A stretch of 64,000 nt of DNA from Leptoclinus maculatus (taxonomy: Eukaryota > Chordata > Actinopteri > Perciformes > Stichaeidae), in assembly GCA_032191485.1 (NCBI GenBank), contig JAVDOI010000008.1, positions 3,239,799-3,303,798 on the forward strand, written 5' to 3'. A program made the translations under genes and the position numbers. Numbering within the stretch: the first letter of the stretch is position 1; the number at the start of each line of letters is the position of its first letter. The notes beneath the pieces are model-generated. The model saw nothing but the letters and a program-made list of their open reading frames with translations, was not told the origin of the DNA and ran no database searches. Shown in pieces: positions 33,791 through 46,930 of the stretch.

Positions 33791-35329
33791 CCAAACCTTT
33801 CTTTCTTTCTTTCTTTCTTTCTCGGTACACCCTCTCAACAAACAAACCTCCATTACTCACTTGATAACCCACCGTGATGTCACTGAGCAAACACGGTAAC
33901 AAAAGCCAGCGGGCTCATTATATGAAGCACTTCCTACACCACAGTTTGTTGATGTTCTCCCCCAGCAGGTGCTGTGAGCTCACTCCGCGGGGACAAAAGT
34001 GTAACTCAAAAAACCCAAATTATGGGCTGCGAAGTCGAGCAACAACAAGCATTAGAGTTGTGTTTGTCTGCTGGCCTGTCGCAAGTTGTTGGTTTGTCAA
34101 AAAGAGGGAAATGCATTATGTATGTGCATTGTTTTTGGACCTCAGGGTGAATGAGCAGGGCACTGAAACATGGATGTAAAGTGAGAGAGAGTCAACTAAA
34201 TCCTTCGTCTTTATGTGCACAACGTGACCTGTTTTTAGTCTTAAATATACCTCAAGTGCACCTAATTTAAGAAATGACTTTGTGACTCAACATAACAGAT
34301 TTGGCAATCTGCTCCGTGCTGTTAACGGTGCCTCTGTGGTTGGTGAAATAGAAAGAGCGTGGTCAGCAAACCTTCCCCTGAATACATTTTGCAGAAAAAA
34401 AAACTTCCTATCAACACATTGACCTGTTGGCAAGAAGTGGGAAATATGTTCTCCTGCAGTCAGCGTGTTGTTTCAGCAGTGATCCACACCAAAAAAAAAA
34501 CAGCATCACCTCTAAATATACGTTTTCAACACTGCTATTGTCTCACTTGCCAAAACAGTCATTGTGCATCATCACACATCATCGTGCAGCACCGTAACAA
34601 CAGCCGTTTCTGTATTTTTTACACCAATGGCAGTGCTGTGCTGCAGGGTCAGTTTGAAAAGTAGTTCAGTTGCTATTTTCTCTCCAGACAGTATTTTATT
34701 TTTACCTTACTTTAACAAGCGTATTTGCAAATTCATACAGAAAATATTCCTCCAAGGGGTTTATAAAAATATCTGACCCAAAACTGCAAGCACCACTTAT
34801 GTTCCTGCCTGGTTGGTTAGAAGCATGCATACAGACACCGGGCATTATTCATTTGAAACTATTTTGGATGTTACATTTCAATCAGGAGAGACTTGTTTTA
34901 TAATTTAGGGATACTGAGGTCCAACAGGCCTAATCCCCCCTGGAGTCCAGACACTGGTGGTGGTGGTGAAAGGAGTTGCTGCCATCTGATGATGAATCAG
35001 GAGCACGATTGTGATGCTGAGTGGAGGTGACTGGGGGTGGAGGAGGGTCACATCTGCTTAAAGCTGAAATGACAACTGACAGCAGCAGAGAGGAGGACAC
35101 TATTTAAAGTTTGACAGCAACGATATGATCGGCTTCAGGAAACCGGTGTGCAGAATCTGGTTGGTTACTTAAAAGTGCACGCCCCCAATCAGCTGATAGA
35201 GTAATTACAAGGAGAGGAGAGACTGCTGCAAAACCTTCACTAGCTGGTTAACTGAGACAATGTGCTGTGTTGACATGTTTAAATATGAAATGAAACTTTA
35301 GGAAAGTCTTTTAATTCATGGATACTAGT

Positions 35330-35745
35330 ACAATATTGATTATTTTAGCTCTTTTAAGGGCTGTTTTCAGCCAGAACGCGAAGGAGTGACGTGGAGACGC
35401 CCGTATACGGGTTTGGTAGAGGAAGCAACCTGTCAATCACAGTAAGCCCCCGCCCTAAAGCATACACCCTGCTTTATGGTCTGTCTGACTCTAAATGGAC
35501 CATAAGTTACTAAATGAACATCATGCTGTATTGAAGAAGACTTGAAACTAGAGATTGAGACCATAAACTCATGTTTACAATGTTTACTGAGGTAATAAAT
35601 CAAGAGAGAAGTAGAGACATTTTCCCATAGACTTCTATACAATCAGAGGAGTCGCCCCCCTGGTGGACATTAGAGAGAATGCCGCTTTAAGACATGAAGC
35701 ATTGGCTTCTCTTTTAAACTGGGGGTTGCCGACTGCTATTACAAC
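35330..35745 (+). repeat. Dispersed repeat with 'CCCATAGACTTCTATACAAT' core
   Basis: Contains gacgcccgtatacgggtttg, cctgtcaatcacagtaagcc, ttttcccatagacttctata and cgccccctggtggacattag followed by gccgctttaagacatgaagc. These are hallmarks of a common teleost repeat that ends near a lineage-typical ggcttctcttttaaactggg segment. Confidence 0.65.
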
Positions 35746-35981
35746 ATTTGCAACTTTACTGTTTTGGTTCAATCCCGCAGCAGGCAGCGGTGGGTCTGAT
35801 CAACCCACCGTGGAGGAAAGTAACAAATGGGAATGTCATTAGTTTGGCCATAAACAGAAGTATTGGACAAATCTAAATGTTGACCTGATGGTGACACTAG
35901 AGGGAAAACTTCCCGATCAAAGTGTTTGTTTCATCTTTTTCGACATTTGAAGCTGTCAGACAAAGACGTCAGTGAGGATAA

Positions 35982-35990
35982 TGTGTGTGT

Positions 35991-36033
<43 letters not shown>
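35982..36033 (+). repeat. (GT)n microsatellite
   Basis: About 26 dinucleotide units with one GA interruption near 35995. Confidence 0.95.
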
Positions 36034-36034
<1 letters not shown>

Positions 36035-36448
36035 TCAATCCAAATCATGTGAACGTCACACTTCACAGTCCAGCGCTCCTGTAACTCACATGACCGCTCT
36101 GAATGAAGCAAATCCTGAATATGCCATGCGCAGAAAACCTAATGCTGAAGGCACTTTGTTTCATACCTCCTTTCTTATTCTCTCTTCATTTATAATATTT
36201 CCCCTGTTGGTGAATACAACTTGTTTCTTATTCTAGCTGCAGTCACCATGCAGACAAACTCACCTAAGCTGCAGGTTTGGTCCTATTTTTACTGTCCTGC
36301 TAAATAATTGTCTCATTCTCTGCTTGGGACTCTTTGGAGGAGAAGATCCATGGTGAGGACTTCCCATGACCTCATGAGTAATTGGTTTACCTGTAAATCT
36401 GGATCGGTGACGAGCTCATCTGTAACGACATTCCCCACATTCACTGGG

Positions 36449-36625
<177 letters not shown>

Positions 36626-38543
36626 AGGAGTGTGGATGGTGCAGCCGGTAACACGTTCACAAGTCCTAACCGGTGACGCAGGAATTATAACAGCAGCCTC
36701 ATAAAACTTTCTATTTTACCTTCATTGCAGAACAAAGTGCACGTCAATAATAATTTCCTGTAAATCATTTGGTCCCCGTCATCAACGTTATTGATGGTAT
36801 TAGAGACGGAGACAGAGAGACCGTGCAGTTCAGAGCAGGAAGTGAATCAGGGGGTCAATTTCATTCGGCCAGTCAGTCGTCACATGGAGTGACATGAACA
36901 TTCATTTGTAGGCGACCTGACGGATTTAAGTCCAATATTCTCTCTTTCGGCTCTGTTTTGTTCTCCATCGACTCCTGTTGGGAATGTGTGTCTTTAGTTG
37001 TTAAATGAATCATCTGCCATTTGTTTGCTGGACAGGTAGTGTCCAGTATGTTTCATTGTGTGGCTGTAAAAACTGAACCAAAAACAGTAAAGTTGTGGAC
37101 CGTAAAAAAACAAAAGAACGAGGTGAAGGATGCTGAACTGCAGAGTCACCATGAGAAGCTGCTCACATTATACACAGTCGTATGATTCATTGTTAATACG
37201 AAAATATTGATTCGGATTAGTGCAGCTCAGAGGTTTTATAAGATTACTCTACAAGTCATTTATCTTCCCTTTTGAAATGTTACAAAACTTTCCAAATAGA
37301 GTTTTGTAAATACAGTGAAATTTCAAAAGAGTAGAGCTTAAAGCATGCGCGGAAGTATAATTTAAAAGACACTTTGTCTCTGTCTGATCCATAAATATGA
37401 ACCAGTTTGTACTGTAATTTGTCTCTGGTACAAAAAGGAGAAATTCCCATATTCTAGAAAACTCTGTATTTTCAGCATCACAATTACATGCAGATTAAGG
37501 ATTTACACGTATTTGCTTTCTCATGTATTTATGCATGAAAATAAATCATCCATAACAACTTTTCAACACTGTTTATGAGGCTTCGGCTCTGTTTCTTCTG
37601 CACTTAACTCCAATAAGACACTCCTAGTGCCTCCCGTACTTTAAATGTTGGCACACGGCGTACTGTTAAATACTTTGGACCGAAGTCAGAATATGGGAAC
37701 TATGTATCTTAGAGTTGAAAGAGAGTTTATGAGTGAGTTTTCCAAAAGAGCCTTAAAACTTGACCTGTGATCTGATTTATTTTCTCCTATCAAGCTCAGC
37801 TCGTAATCCCCAAAATGCAGTTTTACTCTTTTTTTAACGGCCAGATATGAATTTTGACAAGTAAAGAATAACGTCCAAATGATTGCTGGTTTCCTGCCAA
37901 CATGGCTGGTGAAGTAGAAAAACTTGTCACAGCCGACATTTAGCCGGTGGTTGTTTCTCCACCCAGCTTGTGTGGCGACGACGCTGCATTTAAAACGTGT
38001 GCGTGTGTCGGCATGTCGGTGGAGGGGCGTTTGTTCCCAAAATCTTACAGACAACAAAGTTAATAATTTGTAACTGCTAACTTCTGCTCTGTCTCGAACG
38101 AAGCTGCAGTTTTATTCTGATCTCAACGAATTTGACAGAAAGTCTGTCGGCTCTAATCAGAAACAGCACGGCTTCATTTGGCCAAGTGCAGTAAATGTGT
38201 AAAGATTAATCACATGTGAAGGAACACGTCAACGTTTAAAGCTGACACGTGAAAGTGAGAAAGGAAAATGTCACCTTGCTTTGTTTAAAGATATATAACG
38301 ACCATGAGGTCACAGGAAAGAAACACATTATGCACATATAATAAATATGCAGACCTAAAGTATATATATGTTTTACATTTCTTCTGTTGATTCCCCGCAG
38401 ACTTTTTCAAACCTTTGCAGTTTCCATATCAGCAGGGGCCACAAAAACCCCGACCATTAAGTTCATGCATAATGTATCGCTGTGTAAAAGGACCCAATTA
38501 TAATGTGGGGCTGCAGGACTCACATTAAACTGTGGTTTTTTCT

Positions 38544-38568
38544 CCCCCCCCCCCCCCCCCCCCCCCCC
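38544..38568 (+). repeat. Poly-C run (25 C)
   Basis: Uninterrupted homopolymer between two complex unique blocks. Confidence 0.95.
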
Positions 38569-39997
38569 ACCAAAAGGCTACAAACAGAGGCCTTTGAAAC
38601 GAATACACTCGGGGATCAGAGATGGCAAAGTCAACAGTGTGCCACAGTGTGTAGGAATTCATAATCCGCCAATTACAGCCCATGCATACATTCAACTCCC
38701 CGGTTGTTTAATGCGCGAGTGTCTGGAGGGAATTCTTCATAACGTGAGGGAACGAGAAGAGGAACCGCTCTGTGAGTGTGTTTATATGCATGTGTGTGTG
38801 TGTGTGTGTGTGTGGGAGTAGGAGCTGCTGATCCACGGGGGGTTAACAGCCCAGCCATCGTGCACTGAGGGGGGAGGGGGGGGGCAGTCAAGACATTTGT
38901 TTTGGTGAGTGCCGGAGCAAAGAGCTGCTCCCTGCAAAGCTTCGCTGAGTCTCAGCGCTCTTGTCCTCTGAGCACACCGTGTGGAGAGAAGCTGTGACTG
39001 GATAATTAATGCAGAGTCAGCCCGTGGGACTGTGTGGGAACTGCAGGCACCTTTTGGGGATCGTCAAATTAAGAATGTATTTGAGGGGGTTTCACTGGCT
39101 GTAAAGACCAAGAACAATGGGCCCAACTAATACATGTGTGACGTGAAAGGTGTCACTCATAGCGATGAACCAACAGAGAGTCATCACCACACTCCCCTCG
39201 TCTCTACGGAGCGTTTTAGCATCTTTCAGCTCATTGTTTTGGTTGTTCACATAGACAGGTCTGATTAACCCACCGTGGAGGAAAGTAACAAAGTACATTT
39301 ACTTGAGTACTTGTACGTGTAGACGTGTGATGCTCTCCTGACAGTTTGTGAGTACTTGTGGCTACACTGTTAGCATGTGTTAGCTTCATGGCAGCAGGGT
39401 ATCAAGTCGATACTGTGTCTTGGTTTACTGGTTTGTTTACAGTCTGTGACGACAAGCTTCTGCCTCTCTGAGGCGTCCTTGAGCGAAACAATGAATCTTT
39501 ACCACCCTCCATGTCCTCCTGACCTCTGACCTTCCTCTTAAAGGGGCCAAGCAAGTACACCATAACACTGACATGCTACATTTGCTGATAGCGAGGCCCA
39601 ATAGAGGTACAGTTAGCAACAATGAATGAATGGGATATATGAATATTAGTGTTGTGATTATTATTGCTGTGTTCTTATACATATGATACAAAGTAGCAGT
39701 AAGAGGGTAGCAGTAGCAGCAGCAGTAACAATAGTAGTAGCCAACTTGCTGCAATAGAAGAACTAGAAACAAAAGTAGGAGTGTGTAAAGTGAAGCTTTT
39801 CTCAAACTGACATGCAGTTATTTGCTGCCCTCTGGTGTACAAGTGTGATGACCGGCTCTCTTCATGACTCTGTGGAAGCTGCATGTTTCTCTATCGACAG
39901 TATTTTATTTCTGTATCCTGCTGATTAACAACACATTAATATTTGGTTATTGCCACACAAGTTTCATGTCCAAAGGTGCTTTTAAACACAGACGCAT

Positions 39998-40001
<4 letters not shown>

Positions 40002-40078
<77 letters not shown>

Positions 40079-40217
40079 CGCACACACCGCCTGCCTCCCC
40101 ACACACATCCATCTCATTGTCATGTGATCAACAATGCAGCTGGCTGGTGCTTCATTTCAGTCAACATACTGTGGTGTTAATGAGGGCCCAGGGATAGTAA
40201 GACACACACACAACACA

Positions 40218-40258
<41 letters not shown>
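40002..40258 (+). repeat. Pair of (CA)n tracts
   Basis: About 37 units at 40002-40075 and about 27 slightly impure units at 40203-40258, separated by about 130 bp of unique sequence. Confidence 0.95.
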
Positions 40259-40260
<2 letters not shown>

Positions 40261-42155
40261 GGGTTATATTGCACAAACAGATACTGTACATGTAGGTGTT
40301 TGTACAGGTGTTCACAGTGAACTACAGAGTAAAAAGACACCAGCTCTCCACATGCAGTAGTAACATTTACTTTAATTAATTTACTTTCACATACTTTAAA
40401 TGTTCTGTGTTGATAAATCTGACAAACATGTGTTCTCTCTTAATATTATGAATGAAGAAAACAACTCAGAATTATTAACAATTAGATTAGGTTTGGACCC
40501 CAACTATTCACCAAACGAACAAACAACTAAATGAAATGCAACATGAAACATAAATGAACACAAACAGGCAGAAGCACAAACTAAACAAACTATAAACGGC
40601 GTGCAACTGTTAGGTATCACACTGAAGCATGACACAGGATCAAAAACAACAATAGTTAATATTTAGCTCAGTGAAACATACTAAACCCCGAAGTACACGT
40701 ATAGATCAGATAAGATTCAACTTATTGTCATTGACAAAGTACACAAACACTAGACACCGAAATGCGAGTTTAGCATCCAACCAGAAGAGCAAAGAGCAGT
40801 AAAGTACAGAGTGGTGTACACATGCATCGTGGTAATATATGAGTACACTAAGATATATATGCAATATGAAACCGTACGTGCAGCAGTTTGCAGGTATAAT
40901 ACAAGTATAGACAGTAGTATGAGTATGTACACTGTAGGTGAAATATGTTCAGTAATATGCATATGAATGGGAGGAGAATATACGATGAAGACGTTGGTTA
41001 AAGACATAAAAACATCAAACTAAAGGTGGTGTTTCTGAAGGTTTCTCTCTTTGCTTTCCTTCACACCAAACCCTCAAGAGGGAGCCATTGTTACTCTGAT
41101 GAACACACACAGCTCCTCACTTTCTGTCACACCCTCCACCTCTGTTCTACACATCGACGAGAGTCACTTGTCTTTACTTCTAACGGTGTGTTCATGTTCT
41201 TCCTGTCAGATGAGCTGAGATGTTTCATGGTGCGATGACTTAAGAACTTGTGTCGTTTAAGAGACGATTTTAAAGATTTTACACGAGTTATGGGATCAAA
41301 TGACTCGGTGTAATGTGAGAGAGGGGGTCACGCGGTTCCTCGGAGCCATTCAGCGGTCCGTCAGCTCGTTGTTTTGTTTCTCATCACGTCATTCTCGAGC
41401 AGCAGCAGGCAGCTGTTTGCTTTTAGCAAAAAGGCTATGATAAAATGATAGCAACTAGCTGTGTGCAGCATTAACAGCTAAAGAGCCATGAGACAAAAAC
41501 ACAGCCAAAGAAAATGCAATATTGAACTTGAATTCATCAGATGACAAAAACAAAGAAAAGATAGAAGAAGTCAGTAACAAACATAATATATATATTTAAA
41601 CCTAAATTCAATTTGCTTTTTTATTACCACACAACATTAAATCTAGCAACCCCTGACATAAGAGAAAAACCTTCATGCTTTTGACAAAATAAAACACAAA
41701 GTTTAGTTTATTTTCATCAAGAATAATGAAACATGTGGTGTGTTTAGCTTAGCTGGTGGCTAATCAAGGTTTAGTTGACACTGTGCTGTATATACAGTAT
41801 ATCAGTGGAAGTTAAATGGACTTTGGTGCATGATGCGCAACTCGTTCTTTAAGATAAAAGAAAACAAGTCCACCTTAAAACCTGACAAAAAGTGAATTAT
41901 CTTTATTAGCGGATCTATTTCACAACTTTACTTTTCTCATCAAGACTAATTAAAAGGCTTCAATCACACCCCCTTTTTTGTTGAAACTATCTTCTCCTTT
42001 AAGCTCCCTGTGATCACACGATCATCACGAACACAGTAACCCTTGTTGTGTTCGGCACAAACAACACTCGAGTGTTAACGCAGCGTTCACCGCTGCTTTT
42101 GTCTGCAGTTGCATGCCAGGTCGTCTCTGTCTGTGATTAATTAACATCCAGTTTG

Positions 42156-42158
<3 letters not shown>

Positions 42159-42187
<29 letters not shown>
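42159..42187 (+). repeat. Poly-C run (29 C)
   Basis: Uninterrupted homopolymer. Confidence 0.95.
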
Positions 42188-42189
<2 letters not shown>

Positions 42190-42359
42190 ATTAGCAGCAG
42201 AGCACTCGGGCTAATGAGCTGACTGTGAACCAGGTTACAGTAACCAGCACAACTCATCCGTCAAGACCTGCAGACTGTGGGACTCACACAGGCCTCAGAT
42301 CAGCTGGACAACATGTCTGATGAAGTAACGTCAGAACTACTGACTGAACTACCTGCACA

Positions 42360-42540
42360 CGGTGGTGGAAGATAGCTAATTACTCAAGTACGGTACTGAA
42401 TTTCAATTATCAGGTACTTGACCTTGACTATTTAGTGTTTCTGTAACTTTATACTCCACTACAGTATCGTACTTTTTGCACCACTACATTTATTTGACTG
42501 CTTTAGTTCCTTTGCAGATTCAGATTACTAATTACAAAAA
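42360..42540 (+). repeat. Dispersed repeat, stepped 'AAGTAC' family
   Basis: Contains ggtggtggaagatagctaat, tactcaagtacggtactgaa, ttatactccactacagtatc and actacatttatttgactgct, in the order of the fuller copy at 16765. Confidence 0.6.
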
Positions 42541-43824
42541 TGTGAATCAATTAATAAATACTGATGTGTTATTGTTGATTAAGCCACCCGATAGCATTTA
42601 AAGTAAATACAATAAACAAGTGTATGATATATATATATTATTCTTTAAAGGGACATAGTTCATGACGTGATCCTTACGTCCAGTCAGTCGGAGTACATAA
42701 CCCAAAAGATCATCAGCCCCAATTCATCTTACAAAGGAAGGACAGGACATGAATCATGTCACCCTCAAAACAAATACTTCCTTTTTTATCCTTCAAAGAG
42801 TATTTATTGTCCTAGTTTGCAGGAGTAGAGGAGAGTAAAATAGTATTTGATGCACAGAAAGGTTTCATCACAGTCTTACGGCACACACAAACCACCGCCA
42901 TGAGGTTTCAAACACAACCTGCCAATTAGGATTAACAGCTGACTGCAGCTTTCTGCTTGTAAACTTACGAATACCACACGTGGGAAGTAAGCTGACATCC
43001 TGAACTGAGATGTGAGAGCAAAGGTGGCAAGTAACCCAAATGATCACTTATGTAAATTCAAATATCATAATTCCTGTGAGTAATTAAAAAATGGATATTA
43101 AATGAATGATGGCCCCCGTGTTGGGTGCAGGTGTTCAAATTTGTTAAGTAGGTAAAAAAAACTTTATTGGTATCACTAACAGATTTGAGAACAAACCTTT
43201 CCCAGAATGCACCACACCCGACTACAACAACAACCGGGCCTCACGGTCGACTGCCTCTACACACCCTCGGTGAGGTCTGACCCACTTGGCCACGCGGCCC
43301 GGTCCAGAGCCGCCAGCTGCTGCTGCCGCGGGTGTTGATGAAGATGTTGGCACAGGCGTCGACTCAGGTGCCGTCTCCAAGGGAACCAGCGGGACTGTGA
43401 CAATCTGATCATCGCCGCGGCGACCGACACCTGACTGCACCCCCCCCCCACCCCCCCCCCAACAACAACGGGAGCGGCCCCCACCAGGCCTGAAAGACAG
43501 CGATACAGGAAGCGCATGAATGGCACCTGAATGACACGTCAGGAGAGGGCCAACAGTCACTGTAACTGTCTAAAACTAAGAGGGAATAACTCAATATTAA
43601 TCAATATTAGAATATAGAATATATATATAATATATATATATATATAAAAGTGTTTTTCTCTCTCCATGTGTCACAAAGTTTTTCCAGGTCAGAATAGAAA
43701 TATATTAGCAGTTTAGCTCTCGGGTTGCTCAATCAAGTTAATTAGACTGCAATCAAGGCTTTATCATTATTTAACATTTTGCCTCTTTGATGTTGATGTT
43801 TTGGGTTCATTGCTCTGAGCGCGA

Positions 43825-43870
<46 letters not shown>

Positions 43871-43989
43871 GTTAGAACTCATGTAAACTCAAAAACTTTT
43901 TTAATCAGTTATTTCATTTGATAGATTATTGATTTTTATCATAAGCGAAGGTTTCAAACCTTAGATTGTTAAATTAAATGAATCAAAAT

Positions 43990-44400
43990 GTCAAAAGTTC
44001 AAATGTGTGGCCGCCTCACCTTTAGCACTCATTTTGTCATTGGCTTGCACGATGACCGGGCTGATTTTGAATTGGACGAGCCGTTCACGAGGGGCCTGCT
44101 CTCATTGGTTCGCAGGCCAGTCGGCGCTCCCCCTCCTTTGACCCGCCCTCACTTCCTGTCCCCCAGGACGCCATTAGGCGCTGCCAGGTCCGAGCCACGT
44201 CGTTAAAGCCTGTCACGCTGCGCCGCTGCCGCCCGTTGACAACAGCCGAGCGAGGGAGAAAAAAAACGACTCAAAGCTCCTCCTCAAAAACTGTAATGCT
44301 ATATTTATAAGCCAGTATTTATAACACATTTGCATATATCAAGATGAAAAAGTTGTTTGAATTGGGGGCAATTTGCATTTGGTGAAACATATGGCGGAGC
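43990..44400. promoter_or_regulatory. Isolated GC-rich block with CCAAT and octamer motifs: candidate promoter or enhancer
   Basis: Between AT-rich flanks, 44000-44250 is GC- and CpG-rich. It has two inverted CCAAT boxes (attgg near 44040 and 44106), a GC-box-like gacccgccct and few repeats. It is followed by two perfect octamer motifs ATTTGCAT (44328-44335 and 44371-44378). A consensus-like donor follows at ccccaag|gtgagg near 44530. It may be the promoter and first exon of an unannotated transcript or a distal enhancer. No protein family was recognised in the frame starting at 44357. Confidence 0.35.
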
Positions 44401-45031
44401 CACGGAAGCCATGGGCCATGCCTTCATTACCCGATCTTCGTTTCATCAGCCCCTTGCTCCCCTGCTGAGCCTCCCCACGGCGGAGCCTTCTGTCCCGAGG
44501 TTCAGTGACAGGGGACAATATGTCCCCAAGGTGAGGAGCAGGGGGAAGCCGCACGCACACCGCTACTCCAATGATTATTTAATCAGACTCTTCACTCTGG
44601 ATCTGAAAAAGAGGGAGAGAGGTACAAAGTGGCGCTTATTACCATTTGTTCTACGCAGAGGAAAAGGAGAGCGCGGGAGAGGGAGACAGACAGAGAGAGA
44701 GAGGAGGGGAGAGACGAGGAGAGACGAACTGACAGATCAGTTAACGCAGAGCGGGAAGGTCCAGAGGAGGAGGAGGAGGAGGAGGAAAGATCAAGACCAC
44801 GAAAAAGGTCAGAGAAGAGAAAAAGAAAAGAGGAGGAGATCTGAGGACAAACCATGAAAAAGAGCCAGTGATTGAACAAAACGAGTGAAAGGAGGGATAT
44901 CAAAGACATGAAGGAAACATAACAGGATGTCAAAACACCTTTGTGGCAAATTAGCAGATTTGAGCTTCTTGCCCTAGATGAAGAAAATGATTCACTTTGC
45001 AAAACATCCAAGATATCAATCATATTCTGCA

Positions 45032-45053
45032 GTGGGGGGGGGGGGGGGGGGGG
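45032..45053 (+). repeat. Poly-G run
   Basis: About 22 G, directly followed by a fragment of the stepped AAGTAC repeat (gtgtagaactttatgcttca). Confidence 0.95.
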
Positions 45054-45254
45054 AGTGTAGAACTTTATGCTTCACTACAGTCCAGAGAGAAACAATGTAC
45101 TCTTTGCTCCGCTACATTTACTCGCAACCCAGTCAGCAGGAAGAAAGATTTGCGAACCACGGGAAAACGTTGAATGTGAACGTTTATGAAAAACAAAATA
45201 CATTTCATATATATATATACGTTTTCGATCAGCCTTGTATCGCCCTTGCAAAAA

Positions 45255-45347
45255 AAACTGCAACGTGGTTGACGTTCGTTAGGTTCAGGAAAAAAAATGC
45301 TTGGTTAAGTTTAGACAATGTTCAGGATTTGTGGCAAAATAATAACT
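45255..45347 (+). repeat. Dispersed 'GGTTCAGGAAAAAAAATGCTT' repeat fragment abutting the 13-bp array
   Basis: Contains gttcgttaggttcaggaaaa and gcttggttaagtttagacaa followed by caaaataataactaaacaat. These are words of a common fish repeat. The last words pass directly into the first units of the 13-bp minisatellite, which suggests where the array arose. Confidence 0.5.
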
Positions 45348-46230
45348 AAACAATGTAATGTGACGACTTAACGTAACAATGTAATGTAACAATGTAATGT
45401 GACGACTTAATGTAACAATGTAATGTAACAACTTAATGTAACAATGTAATGTGACGACTTAATGTAACAATGTAATGTAACAATGTAATGTAACAATGTA
45501 ATGTGACGACTTAATGTAACAATGTAATGTAACAATGTAATGTGACGACTTAATGTAACAATGTAATGTAACAACTTAATGTGACGACTTAATGTGACAA
45601 TGTAATGTAACAATGTAATGTAACAATGTAATGTAACAACTTAATGTAACAATGTAATGTAACAATGTAATGTAACGACTTAATGTAACAACTTAATGTA
45701 AAAATGTAATGTAACGACTTAATGTAACAATGTAATGTAACAACTTAATGTAACAATGCAATGTAATAACTTAATGTAACAATGTAATGTAACAATGTAA
45801 TGTGACGACTTAATGTAACAATGTGATGTAACAACTTAATGTAACAATGTAATGTAACAATGTAATGTGACGACTTAATGTAACAATGTAATGTAACAAC
45901 TTAATGTAACAATGTAATGTGACAATGTAATGTGACGACTTAATGTAACAATGTAATGTAACAACTTAATGTAACTGTAATGTAACAATGTAATGTGACG
46001 ACTTAATGTAACAATGTAATGTAACAACTTAATGTAACAATGTAATGTAACAATGTAATGTAACAACTTAATGTAACAATGTAATGTAACAATGTAATGT
46101 GACGACTTAATGTAACAATGTAATGTAACAACTTAATGTAACAATGTAATGTAATAACTTAATGTAACAATGTAATGTAACAATGTAATGTGACGACTTA
46201 ATGTAACAATGTAATGTAACAACTTAATGT
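45348..46230 (+). repeat. Compound 13-bp minisatellite (about 68 units) with higher-order structure
   Basis: The array is built from 13-bp units of three main types: A = aacaatgtaatgt, G = gacgacttaatgt and C = aacaacttaatgt, with rare variants such as gacaatgtaatgt, aacgacttaatgt and aataacttaatgt and one 11-bp unit near 45972. The order A-A-G-A-C recurs many times, giving a 65-bp higher-order unit. All units share the 3' part (t)taatgt or gtaatgt, so types differ mainly at positions 1-8. Open frames on the minus strand have a 13-residue period because 13 is not a multiple of 3. They are by-products of the repeat. Confidence 0.93.
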
Positions 46231-46899
46231 AACACCGTAACGTTACAACGTAAGAATCTAATGTAAAGACTTGATGTAAAGACTTGATGTAACGACGTGA
46301 CGAGCGTGAATAAACGACAGCCGTCCTTAGTGTTGTTACCTAACGTTGCGTATGAAAGTCTGTGAATTAAAAAGCCTGAAGTCAGTTTCACACCAGACAC
46401 AAAGAGCGGTCTCCTGGGTGAAAGTACTGTGTTTGTTTGAACCATCCACCACACCTCCCCACACCTGCCCTTAGCTGACTCTCTCACTAGTGATTCTATC
46501 ACATCATTTTAAATAGTGGCTGGATTTGTATAGATTAAGGACCTAACAGTATGTAAAGTAGTTAAAATGATACTGCAACATTAACACAGCAGTGATACAT
46601 TTAATATATAATACATCTCCCTGAAAGTAGACAATGTGTTCTCTTACTCTTCACTTTGTATTGCAGTACTTTCACTTGTAACTGGGTATTTTATCCTGTG
46701 TTACGTACACTTTTACCAACATAAAGGATGTGAATCCGTCCTCCACCTGCTGATGTTTGGTGTAATCAACCCCCCTTCATCTCAGGCTTTAAACCAAATA
46801 CAGAGCAACAAAAGGTCGGAAGTGAGGATAAAAGAACAAAGTGGATGTGGTTTGGCGTTGGTTGGGTGGAGGTCCTGCAGGTGAGGGTTCAGCCAGGCT

Positions 46900-46930
<31 letters not shown>

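Larger units (their letters stand above)
31164..35329. other. Gene-poor stretch after the 22-bp minisatellite
   Basis: Holds a candidate conserved block (31860-32250), a dispersed repeat (32637-32900), a CA tract (33320-33345), a TTTC tract (33800-33822) and a dispersed repeat (33590-33790). No exon was recognised. Confidence 0.5.

Noticed and set aside
44357..44857. 166-codon plus-strand frame ending in a Arg/Glu-rich tail
   Set aside because: The second half is (GGA)n and purine-rich simple sequence. The first part lies in the GC-rich regulatory block and matches no family, though a non-coding exon remains possible.
45407..46066. Minus-strand frames with a regular 13-residue LLHYIVTLSRHIT period
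   Set aside because: A 13-bp tandem repeat always yields a 13-residue period if stop-free. There is no start or splice context, and the units drift without regard to codons.
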